Assembly: GCF_002846555.1 (NCBI RefSeq)
Contig: NZ_PJMS01000001.1
Location: 3,348,001 to 3,412,000, forward strand
DNA from: Aquimarina sp. MAR_2010_214
Lineage (GTDB): Bacteria; Bacteroidota; Bacteroidia; Flavobacteriales; Flavobacteriaceae
Direction of reading: 5' to 3'
Length of the DNA: 64,000 bases
Numbering within the stretch: position 1 is the first letter of the stretch; each line of letters opens with the position of its first letter. A program made the translations under genes and the position numbers. The notes under the pieces are model-generated. The model did not search any database. It had not been told where the DNA came from and saw only the letters and a program-made list of their open reading frames with translations. Of this stretch, positions 9,247-16,802 are shown piece by piece.

Positions 9247-9841
9247 AATAGCACAACTTATCCTTGCAGCAGGTTCCTCTAGTAGAATGGGTGAGCCAAA
9301 ACAAGTATTACCATGGAGTAATACTACATTGATTGGTCATGCTATAGAAAAGGCATTACTAATAAAAGAAGTACCAATTTATGTGGTTTTGGGCGCACAT
9401 TATGACGTGATATATAAAGAGATTTGTCATTTTCCTGTCACAATACTCAAAAATTCAAAATGGCAATCAGGCATGGGATCTACAATACGTTCTGGGATTA
9501 TGGCTATACAACAGAATAAATTGTCGTATGATGGGGTCTTAGTTTCACTAGTAGATCAACCACTATTGGATACAATACATTTTAATTCATTAATCACTCA
9601 GTTTAACAAACAACCGGGTGCTATTGCCGCCACAGATTTGGGCTTTGGTATAGGAGTACCTGCAATTATTCCATCTAAGTATTTCGATGAATTATTGCAA
9701 TTGAAAGCAGATTTTGGAGCGCGATACATTATTAAAAAACATATGGATAAGATATACACAGTTGATGCTATTGGTAAAGGAGCAGATATTGATACGATTG
9801 CACAATATAATGCTATGATAAAAAATAATTTTTCTTCTTGA
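9224..9841 (+). CDS. MocA-like nucleotidyltransferase (molybdenum cofactor cytidylyltransferase)
   Basis: This 205-residue enzyme likely attaches CMP to molybdopterin to give the dinucleotide cofactor used by xanthine-oxidase-family enzymes. The signature LAAGSSSRMGEPKQVLPW is the nucleotide-binding loop of MobA/MocA proteins, and SLVDQPLLD holds the metal-binding Asp. It overlaps the XdhC gene by 23 bp and closes the operon. MocA (CTP) rather than MobA (GTP) is inferred from the partner enzyme family rather than from a residue diagnosis. The start ATG at 9224 is chosen because the glycine-rich loop begins about 15 residues after it. Confidence 0.85.
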   Translation: MSSLPKPKIAQLILAAGSSSRMGEPKQVLPWSNTTLIGHAIEKALLIKEVPIYVVLGAHYDVIYKEICHFPVTILKNSKWQSGMGSTIRSGIMAIQQNKLSYDGVLVSLVDQPLLDTIHFNSLITQFNKQPGAIAATDLGFGIGVPAIIPSKYFDELLQLKADFGARYIIKKHMDKIYTVDAIGKGADIDTIAQYNAMIKNNFSS

Positions 9842-9927
9842 TAAAGAAAAGGAGTTTGTCGGTAACTTCGTTTTTATAAATCATAAGATGTATCTTTGGC
9901 CTAAATTTTGATTTGTTAGATGATACT

Positions 9928-10212
9928 ATGAAAGATTCTGAAGAATTTTATGAAAAGTTAAAAGTGCAGTTGGCAGATACATCATTGTGGCCAACTTCGT
10001 ATCTATATAAGTTTATTGTGCCTACAAACACTGAAAAAATTGAGCAAATTGAAACAATTTTTGATAATATGGGTTCGGTAATTCAGACAAAACAATCCAA
10101 GAATGGTAAATATACTAGTGTATCTATCAATGTTAGAATGAAAAATCCGGATCAGGTGATTACTAAATATAAAGAAGTTGCAGAGAAAGTAGAGGGGGTA
10201 ATTTCATTATAG
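9928..10212 (+). CDS. DUF493 (YbeD-like) family protein
   Basis: A small 94-residue protein if the ATG at 9928 is used; the frame also allows a TTG at 9913, but ATG is the more likely start. The motif FIVPTNTEKIEQIETIFDN and the beta-strand alternation KYTSVSINVRM match the ACT-like fold of the DUF493/YbeD family. The molecular role is unknown; the E. coli protein is implicated only loosely. It stands alone between the hydroxylase operon and DUF4290 gene. No membrane segment or signal is present. Confidence 0.7.
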   Translation: MKDSEEFYEKLKVQLADTSLWPTSYLYKFIVPTNTEKIEQIETIFDNMGSVIQTKQSKNGKYTSVSINVRMKNPDQVITKYKEVAEKVEGVISL

Positions 10213-10533
10213 TAATCTTTTTCACAAAAATACGAAGAAGCAAAATGATAAATTCACTGGGAAGTATGAAAATGAGATGAGTTCAATACTTGTTTTCTAT
10301 GCTAATACCATTGATCGATAAATAAAATATAGTAATGACAGTAGCTTACTTATTTTATTTTAGTATTTTGCGAGACGAATTATAATAGAATAGTCCAAAA
10401 AGTAATCAATTGTCAAACTGAATCTAAAGAGGTTATGCATAATTACTTATAAATAGTTTTCGAGAACTTATATTCACAACACATTACATATTGATTTTTT
10501 AGACTATCTCTACACAATTTTCACATACATTTT
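10213..10533. other. Intergenic region, nothing recognised
   Basis: This 321-bp stretch lies between the DUF493 and DUF4290 genes. It is AT-rich with no ORF, strong hairpin or RNA gene that I can support. Confidence 0.5.
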
Positions 10534-11190
10534 ATGGATATATATAATATAGAATACAATACCGAGCGTGAAAAGCTCATTATCCCAGAATATGGTCGTC
10601 ATATGCAGAAAATGATAAATCATACTGTTGCTATCGAAGATCGTGAAGAACGTAATAAGGTTGCTAAATCGATTATTGCAGTAATGGGTAATTTGCAACC
10701 ACATTTACGAGATGTGCCAGAGTTTCAGCATAAATTATGGGATCAGTTATTTATAATGAGTGATTTTAAATTAGATGTAGATACTCCTTTTCCTGTGTTG
10801 ACCAAAGAAAAATTACAGGAAAGACCAGAACCTCTTGACTATCCTCAGAATTTTCCGAAATATCGTTTTTACGGAAACAATATTAAACGAATGATCGATG
10901 TTGCAAATAGTTGGGAAGATGGAGATTTAAAAAATGCACTTACTTTAACAATTGCTAATCATATGAAAAAGTGCTATCTGAACTGGAATAAAGATACAGT
11001 AGAGGATAGTGCGATATTTAATCATCTTTTTGAACTAAGTGATGGTAAAATAGATCTTAAAGGAAGTAATGAAAACCTTACTGACTCTTCTAATCTGATG
11101 AGAGGAAAAAAGAAAAAGCATACAACAACCAATAGTAACAATAGTGGTAAAAAGAACTACCGAAGCAATCGCGGTAAAAAACGCTATTAA
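10534..11190 (+). CDS. DUF4290 domain protein
   Basis: This 218-residue protein matches the DUF4290 family of Bacteroidota: MDIYNIEYNTEREKLIIPEY at the start, then GRHMQKMINHTVAIEDREER, and a middle region PLDYPQNFPKYRFYGNNIK. The first 175 residues look like a compact helical domain. The tail from about residue 190 is low-complexity and basic, rich in Lys, Arg, Asn and Gly (GKKNYRSNRGKKRY), which could contact nucleic acid. The function of the family is unknown. It lies 45 bp upstream of murA on the same strand, a common arrangement in the phylum, which suggests cotranscription. Confidence 0.85.
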   Translation: MDIYNIEYNTEREKLIIPEYGRHMQKMINHTVAIEDREERNKVAKSIIAVMGNLQPHLRDVPEFQHKLWDQLFIMSDFKLDVDTPFPVLTKEKLQERPEPLDYPQNFPKYRFYGNNIKRMIDVANSWEDGDLKNALTLTIANHMKKCYLNWNKDTVEDSAIFNHLFELSDGKIDLKGSNENLTDSSNLMRGKKKKHTTTNSNNSGKKNYRSNRGKKRY

Positions 11191-11235
11191 TATTAATCAA
11201 CTACCAATTACTAACCGCTAACGACTAACGATTAC

Positions 11236-12552
11236 ATGGGGACTTTTCAGATAGAAGGAGGGCATCAGCTCAAAGGGGAAATAACACCTCAGGGCGCCAA
11301 AAATGAAGCCTTACAAATTCTTTGCGCAGTATTATTAACACCAGAAGAAGTTATAATTTCAAATATCCCTGATATACGAGATGTAAATAAATTAATCGAG
11401 ATTCTTAGAAATTTGGGAGTAAAGGCCCAAAAATTAGGCAAAGGAAAATATTCTTTTAAGAGTGATGAACTTAATCTGGAATATCTTGAAAGCGAAAAAT
11501 TTAAGAAGGAGGGAAGCGGCCTTAGAGGTTCTATTATGATTGTTGGGCCACTATTGGCAAGGTTTGGTAAAGGATATATCCCTCGTCCGGGAGGTGATAA
11601 AATTGGGAGAAGACGTTTGGATACTCACTTTGAAGGTTTTATTAATCTTGGAGCAGAGTTTAGATATAACAAAGAAGAACGTTTTTATGGTGTCGAGGCA
11701 CCAGAGGGGTTAACAGGCGCTTATATGTTGCTTGATGAAGCTTCGGTTACTGGTACTGCAAATATTGTAATGGCAGCGGTACTTGCAAAAGGTACTACTA
11801 CAATCTATAATGCAGCTTGTGAACCTTATTTACAACAATTATGTAAAATGCTTAACGCTATGGGGGCAAAAATCTCTGGTGTTGGGTCTAATTTGTTGGT
11901 GATTGAAGGGGTTAAAGCTTTAGGGGGATGTGAGCACCGTGTACTACCAGACATGATAGAGATTGGATCTTGGATCGGGTTAGCAGCTATGACAAAAAGT
12001 GAAATCACTATTAAAAATGTGAGTTGGGAAAACCTAGGATTGATTCCGAATACTTTTAGAAAACTTGGTATTACTTTGGAGCGGGTAGGAGATGATATTT
12101 ATATTCCCGCACATACTGATGGGTATCAGATTGAAAGTTATATTGATGGTTCATTTATGACTATTGCCGATGCACCTTGGCCTGGATTTACACCCGATTT
12201 ATTGAGTATTGTTTTGGTTATAGCGACTCAAGCCAGAGGAGAAGTAATGGTTCATCAAAAAATGTTTGAGAGTCGTTTGTTTTTTGTAGATAAACTTATT
12301 GATATGGGCGCTAAGATTATATTATGTGATCCACATAGAGCTACAATTATAGGTCATGATTTTCAATCTACATTAAAAGCAACTACAATGGTATCTCCTG
12401 ATATTAGAGCAGGAATATCATTATTAATAGCTGCATTAAGTGCTAAAGGAACGTCAACTATTCATAATATTGAACAAATTGATCGAGGATATGAAAATAT
12501 CGATGAACGTCTTAGAGCAATTGGCGCTAAAATTGTTAGAGTTGAGGGGTGA
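11236..12552 (+). CDS. murA: UDP-N-acetylglucosamine 1-carboxyvinyltransferase
   Basis: MurA transfers enolpyruvate from PEP to UDP-GlcNAc, the first committed step of peptidoglycan synthesis. The 438-residue protein begins with GGHQLKGEITPQGAKNEALQ, which contains the conserved Lys-Asn pair, and shows the usual two-lobed inside-out repeat. The loop that normally carries the catalytic Cys115 reads RPGGDKIGRRRLDTH, so Asp121 stands in place of Cys. In other bacteria this Cys-to-Asp change keeps activity but prevents alkylation by fosfomycin. The rest of the protein is complete and of normal length, so this is an active but probably fosfomycin-insensitive form. Confidence 0.95.
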   Translation: MGTFQIEGGHQLKGEITPQGAKNEALQILCAVLLTPEEVIISNIPDIRDVNKLIEILRNLGVKAQKLGKGKYSFKSDELNLEYLESEKFKKEGSGLRGSIMIVGPLLARFGKGYIPRPGGDKIGRRRLDTHFEGFINLGAEFRYNKEERFYGVEAPEGLTGAYMLLDEASVTGTANIVMAAVLAKGTTTIYNAACEPYLQQLCKMLNAMGAKISGVGSNLLVIEGVKALGGCEHRVLPDMIEIGSWIGLAAMTKSEITIKNVSWENLGLIPNTFRKLGITLERVGDDIYIPAHTDGYQIESYIDGSFMTIADAPWPGFTPDLLSIVLVIATQARGEVMVHQKMFESRLFFVDKLIDMGAKIILCDPHRATIIGHDFQSTLKATTMVSPDIRAGISLLIAALSAKGTSTIHNIEQIDRGYENIDERLRAIGAKIVRVEG

Positions 12553-12728
12553 TATGTGAATGTTTTTGATATAAGATTGGGTAACTAGTGGTACGCTTTT
12601 TTATCTTTTCATATCTTATCTTTTACGGCTTAAAATGATGATGTAAAAACTAAATAAAAGAGCTTTGGTATTCTTTTTTCTTTAAAATATATGCTTCTCA
12701 GAAACATATTGTTTTTCAATTTTATTGA

Positions 12729-14621
12729 TTAAGCTGTTATTTGAGATGCTTTGATATATGGAATAGTAAAATAGAATGTAGATCCTTGACCTTTTTTGCT
12801 TTCTAACCAAATTTTTCCTGTTAGCATTTCAACATAAGCTTTAGCGATAGATAATCCGATACCAGCACCTTCTAGCGCATAGCGATCTTCAAGGTCTGCC
12901 TGTACAAATCGTTCAAAAATAGCTTTTTGACGATCTTTGGCGATCCCCATTCCGGTGTCTTTTACATAAAATCGAAGGATTTCTTTATCCTTTATATACC
13001 CAAATTCAATTCCTCCTTCATTTGTGTATTTAATAGCATTTTTTATCAAATTAGAAAGGATAGTATTAAACTTTTCTTTATCGGTTTCGATGATTGCATC
13101 TTCTGCTAGTAAATCATTTGATAATGATAGTACAATATTTTTTTTATCCGTTTGTGGTTTAAAGAGGTTAAATAGATATTTGGTTTGTTTGTTGATATCA
13201 ACTTCTTCGATATCGACTTTCACTTGATCTGCTGCTATTCTAGAGATATCGATAATATCTCTGATGATATTAAGCATACGTGCTCCACTTTCTTTTATAA
13301 GATCCAGATAAAGTTGTTGTTCGTCACCTGTAAGTTTTGGCTCGTTTAAGAGTTCTGCTAGACCAAGAATACCATTCATAGGAGTTCTTATTTCGTGGCT
13401 CATATTTGCAAGAAAAGCAGATTTAAGTCGATCGCTTTCTTCAGCTTTTTCTTTTAATCGACTTAATTCAATTTCATATAACTTGATATCTGTAATATCT
13501 GTAAGGGTGCCAACATATCCAATAACTTGATGTTTATCATTATATTCTGGTATAGCACGCCCTAATACCCAGGTTATGGAGCCATCAGCTTTAAGAAACC
13601 TGTATTCTGCATCAGAGGTTTCTCTTTTATCTGCAGCGGAATACCATCCTTGTTTTAGTCTTTTCCTATCCTCTGGGTGCACAGCGTTAAGCCATCCATC
13701 ATTCAAAGCTTCTTCTTGTGATAACCCTGAGATGGAACACCATTTGGGGTTAACAAATATGGTTTTTCCATCACTTTGAGTCATAAATACACCTACCGGT
13801 ATCAGATTCGTTAAAGTTTGGTATCTACCTTTGGTGAATTGAGCAGCTTTTTCAGCTACTTCAAATTTTTGCTTGTATGTTAGAGAATGAAAAATATCTT
13901 TAAATGTAAGGTAATTTGCGCTGTAGACTTCTTTTTCAAAATACTTTAGATAAACAGTAAATATAATACTATAGAAAATGGCCATAAACCCTTTTGATAA
14001 GAGTCCAGAAAGCAAGAACTTTTGTATGTTTTCAAAATACCAGAATGAGCCTAGTGTAAAAAAGATAGCGTCAAAACTGAGTACCAATATCATAGTAAAC
14101 ATTACTCTTAAGAATAGGTTAGAAGTGCGTTTTGATATAAACTCGTATAAAAATATGATCAATATTGAATCTAGATAAAGTATGCCCGTTCCAACAAATA
14201 ATACCAGTACATTAGTATAGAAAAAATCTGTAGAAATATCAAATGGATTATAACTATAGGCTCCTTCCATATTAATTCTAAAAGCAAGTAAAAGGAAGCA
14301 TAATACGATATTGGCTATGACTAATGCGTAGATTAGTTTTCGAGCAGTAATTGCATCTTCTTTAATATATATTAAAAGTATGGCAAAAAGTGCAGCAGAA
14401 AATAAAATTGATGAACCTGGAGAAACTACAATGGTATCAGATATTTTAAAATAAAGCGTACTTGCCATGAAGACCTGTACAAATTGAAACAATCCCAAAG
14501 AAGCGAATAGCACTCCTAAGCCTATTATCGTACGTAAACGAAATAGTAATAATATTAGGAAAGCAACAACAAATCCTTGAAAAAGAAAAATTAAGATTTG
14601 ATAGAAAATTAGTGTGTCCAT
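12729..14621 (-). CDS. Membrane PAS sensor histidine kinase
   Basis: The 630-residue kinase has about seven hydrophobic segments in the first 230 residues, a PAS domain at about 265-385 (TQSDGKTIFVNPKWCSISGL, ending GYVGTLTDITD), a HisKA domain with the phospho-acceptor motif FLANMSHEIRTPMNG, and an HATPase with N-box NLIKNAIKYTNEGG, G1-box KDTGMGIAKD and G2-box GAGIGLSIAKAYVE. No receiver domain follows and no response regulator gene is adjacent, so it is an orphan sensor. The N-terminal helices resemble multi-helix sensing modules of unknown ligand. It converges with murA and is followed upstream by a long noncoding stretch. Confidence 0.9.
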   Translation of the reverse strand: MDTLIFYQILIFLFQGFVVAFLILLLFRLRTIIGLGVLFASLGLFQFVQVFMASTLYFKISDTIVVSPGSSILFSAALFAILLIYIKEDAITARKLIYALVIANIVLCFLLLAFRINMEGAYSYNPFDISTDFFYTNVLVLFVGTGILYLDSILIIFLYEFISKRTSNLFLRVMFTMILVLSFDAIFFTLGSFWYFENIQKFLLSGLLSKGFMAIFYSIIFTVYLKYFEKEVYSANYLTFKDIFHSLTYKQKFEVAEKAAQFTKGRYQTLTNLIPVGVFMTQSDGKTIFVNPKWCSISGLSQEEALNDGWLNAVHPEDRKRLKQGWYSAADKRETSDAEYRFLKADGSITWVLGRAIPEYNDKHQVIGYVGTLTDITDIKLYEIELSRLKEKAEESDRLKSAFLANMSHEIRTPMNGILGLAELLNEPKLTGDEQQLYLDLIKESGARMLNIIRDIIDISRIAADQVKVDIEEVDINKQTKYLFNLFKPQTDKKNIVLSLSNDLLAEDAIIETDKEKFNTILSNLIKNAIKYTNEGGIEFGYIKDKEILRFYVKDTGMGIAKDRQKAIFERFVQADLEDRYALEGAGIGLSIAKAYVEMLTGKIWLESKKGQGSTFYFTIPYIKASQITA

Positions 14622-14921
14622 AAGAGTTAATACTACATTTAATAGGCGTTTTTAGATTCTTTGGTTAACCTATTTAAGTATAGCATATAGTTTTTAAGCC
14701 CCTTAAAGCTACGAACAATTGTTAAAATATCAGATAAATAAACCAGTAAAAACGATTTTTAATTTGGGATTATTATTGATAATTAAATAAAAAAAAGGCA
14801 TTTGGACGTGTATTGTTTTGATTTACAGTTTGTTTTTGCTCTAGTTGATTTTTAAAAAAAATAAAGAGATAAGCTTATAATCAATATAAGTGTTCAAAAT
14901 AGAGTTTAGTTTTTGATGTGT
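14622..14921. other. Intergenic region, nothing recognised
   Basis: About 300 bp lie between the start of the histidine kinase gene and the cold-shock gene terminator. The sequence is AT-rich and presumably holds the kinase promoter. I see no ORF or clear motif. Confidence 0.5.
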
Positions 14922-14951
14922 ACAAAAAAAACCTGTCATTCTTGACAGGTT
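14922..14951 (-). terminator. Terminator of the cold-shock gene
   Basis: A perfect 9-bp stem, AACCTGTCA with TGACAGGTT around a TTCT loop (14930-14951), is followed on the minus strand by a run of T. It starts about 30 bp after the cold-shock stop codon. Confidence 0.85.
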
Positions 14952-14981
14952 ATAGTGCTTTAAAAAATTAAGTAGTATATA

Positions 14982-15173
14982 TTAAATTACTTTTACATTT
15001 ACCGCGTTTAATCCTTTTTTGCCTTCTTGTAAATCAAATTCTACAGCATCACCTTCTCGAATTTCATCGATTAATCCAGAGATGTGTACGAAATGCTCTT
15101 TGTTAGAATCTTCTTCAGTGATGAATCCAAACCCTTTGGCATCGTTGAAAAATTTTACTGTTCCTTTATTCAT
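14982..15173 (-). CDS. Cold-shock domain protein (CspA family)
   Basis: A 63-residue single cold-shock domain. The RNA-binding motifs RNP1 (KGFGFI) and RNP2 (HFVHIS) are intact after the start MNKGTVKFFNDAKGFGFITE. Proteins of this family bind single-stranded nucleic acid and keep mRNA unfolded. The gene is monocistronic, with a strong terminator downstream and about 200 bp of AT-rich leader upstream that could hold the long 5' untranslated region typical of csp mRNAs, although I see no specific cold-box element. Several csp paralogues usually exist per genome, so no numbered symbol is given. Confidence 0.95.
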   Translation of the reverse strand: MNKGTVKFFNDAKGFGFITEEDSNKEHFVHISGLIDEIREGDAVEFDLQEGKKGLNAVNVKVI

Positions 15174-15380
15174 TGTTAAAATTTAAATTAGTTAATAAAA
15201 ATCAAAGATAACGCCAAATATCTAAATGATCATCATCAAGATGTTTTTTACTTTACTTGTTAACACAATTTTTAAGTGTTTATTGCTAATATAGGTATAA
15301 AATAATTAATTTGTTAATTCTAAAGAGTATCGAGATAGGTATATTTGAATAATATAAATGATTGCATATTATATGATTAC

Positions 15381-15857
15381 TTAAAAATGTAGCTTTTGTA
15401 ATTCTAATCTATAATCGTATTGTAAGTCTTCATGTAGTGTGGTAATTTTCTTTTTAATTGCTGATGTTTCGCGATGATATATGTTTTTGATAACAGTATT
15501 GTTTTGTATAGAAGGGGAGAAATTTTTTAACTTTTTGCAAAAATAGAGAAGCAATTCTACTTCGGTTTCTTTGTTTTTTGAGTAGCGTATGTACTTCTTT
15601 GTAGTACGCAAAATTTTTCGAACACTCTTTTTAATATAATAATATGATGTGGTATTGATCATTTCGAATTGTTCGTCAATTTCTTTCTGTATACTTATGA
15701 TATAATGTTCTTCATTGGTTGATTCAAATAATAAATAGGTAAGTAATTCTTTATTTTCTTTTTTAAATCGTGATAGACGAAGACATAATTCTATAAGCTC
15801 CTGATGTGAACGATCTGTTAATTCGGTTTTTAGTTCTTTTACAGTGGCGGTTTTCAT
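15381..15857 (-). CDS. Conserved hypothetical helical protein
   Basis: I do not recognise a named family. The 158-residue protein begins MKTATVKELKTELTDRSHQE and is almost entirely helical and strongly basic, with stretches such as KKSVRKILRTTKKYIRYSKN. No cysteine pair, signal peptide or membrane segment is seen. Its charge and helix content would suit a nucleic-acid or adaptor role, but that is only inference. Similar proteins appear common in flavobacterial genomes in my memory, so it is probably a real gene. It stands alone between the cold-shock gene and a long noncoding region. Confidence 0.6.
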   Translation of the reverse strand: MKTATVKELKTELTDRSHQELIELCLRLSRFKKENKELLTYLLFESTNEEHYIISIQKEIDEQFEMINTTSYYYIKKSVRKILRTTKKYIRYSKNKETEVELLLYFCKKLKNFSPSIQNNTVIKNIYHRETSAIKKKITTLHEDLQYDYRLELQKLHF

Positions 15858-16320
15858 CTATTAGTATTGAGTGTTTTAGGGTGATACATGTGTAAATGTT
15901 GATCCATATAAAATCACAATAGTCATTTAAGTATTGTCAACTAATTACTGTGATTTGTTTAATGCCTGCAATTTAAATAAAACAATAGTTTCGGACAGCT
16001 AACTCACTTTTAACTTATGACAATAGACTGTCAATTTTTTGATCCTTTTATACTAAGAAAGTGTAATGTTTTTGTACTTTTTTAGTTAACTGTTTGATTT
16101 TTAGTTTGTTCTTTGACAGGGGGTAAGAGAGTTATTAACATAGTTATTAACATTAAAAGTAGGTTTATACGTACTAATTACATATAATTTGTTATTAAAA
16201 GTGTATTATATCGTGTTTATTGTTTATTTAAACAAATTATTAACATTAAATAAACAAATAATTTGATTTATTGTTAATAACTTGTTATATTAGAGATAAT
16301 TAACCTTAAATCACACAGTC
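15858..16320. other. Noncoding region with repeated GTTATTAACA motifs
   Basis: No gene is visible in this 463-bp stretch. It holds copies of GTTATTAACA at 16131-16140 and 16143-16152 (12-bp spacing), a related GTTATTAAAA at 16191-16200, TTATTAACA at 16237-16245, and an inverted copy at 16272-16281. The last lies between the two elements of a candidate promoter for the small ORF at 16321. The pattern suggests an operator cluster for an unknown regulator. Confidence 0.45.
16262..16293 (+). promoter_or_regulatory. Candidate promoter of the 32-residue ORF
   Basis: TTTG at 16262-16265 and TATATTAG at 16286-16293 are separated by 20 bp, close to the Bacteroidota promoter layout. The inverted GTTATTAACA motif (16272-16281) sits between the two elements. 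Two of the six fixed bases of the downstream element differ from consensus. Confidence 0.35.
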
Positions 16321-16419
16321 ATGAATCATTTTTATTCCATTTTTGGGTTGAATTTTAAGAGTATTGTAAATTTTTTAAGAGAACTTCCTAAGGCTTCTAG
16401 TTATGCGATTCGTAAGTAA
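16321..16419 (+). CDS. Small ORF, 32 residues, unknown
   Basis: The predicted peptide begins MNHFYSIFGLNFKSIVNFLR and ends ELPKASSYAIRK. It has an amphipathic, aromatic-rich first half and a basic end. It is preceded by a promoter-like arrangement and followed 45 bp later by a clear terminator, so a short transcript of about 200 nt is likely. Whether the peptide or the RNA is the product cannot be told. It converges with the megaenzyme gene that ends at 16803. I do not recognise a family. Confidence 0.4.
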   Translation: MNHFYSIFGLNFKSIVNFLRELPKASSYAIRK

Positions 16420-16462
16420 TAGAGATATAACAAATTTTGGGCATTTGTTTTTTAAATCTATG

Positions 16463-16497
16463 AAAGGGATTATTTTTTGGTAATCCCTTTTTTTTAT
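16463..16497 (+). terminator. Terminator after the small ORF
   Basis: AAGGGATTA and TAATCCCTT form a 9-bp stem around a T-rich loop, followed on the plus strand by eight T residues. It defines the end of the short plus-strand transcript. Confidence 0.8.
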
Positions 16498-16802
16498 GTT
16501 TAAAACGAAAATGTGCTTAATTAAATAAAATAATAGTTCGAGATTGATCCCAAACCATTATTACTTTTAGAACATGTTGTTGTGCGTTTGTTTTTATTAG
16601 TCATTTGCTATCGGATGCATATTGATTCTATAGAGCAATTATTTATTATTTTTCTTAATCCATGTTTAATCCAAAACAGTCCTTGAGATAGAAGCATCGC
16701 CTTTTAGGATCTAAATATGTTTGTATCATATATCACTTTCACAACAGAATTTTAAGGAAGAACGTATCTTGGCCAAATTAACAAATACTTCCTACTGTCT
16801 TG
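16498..16802. other. Noncoding gap downstream of the megaenzyme gene
   Basis: About 305 bp between the terminator and the stop codon of the megaenzyme gene. I see no ORF or clear structure. Confidence 0.5.

Noticed and set aside
16131..16281. GTTATTAACA repeats as DnaA boxes of a replication origin
   Set aside because: The motif differs from TTATCCACA at two central positions and there is no dnaA, dnaN or AT-rich unwinding arrangement; an operator cluster is simpler.
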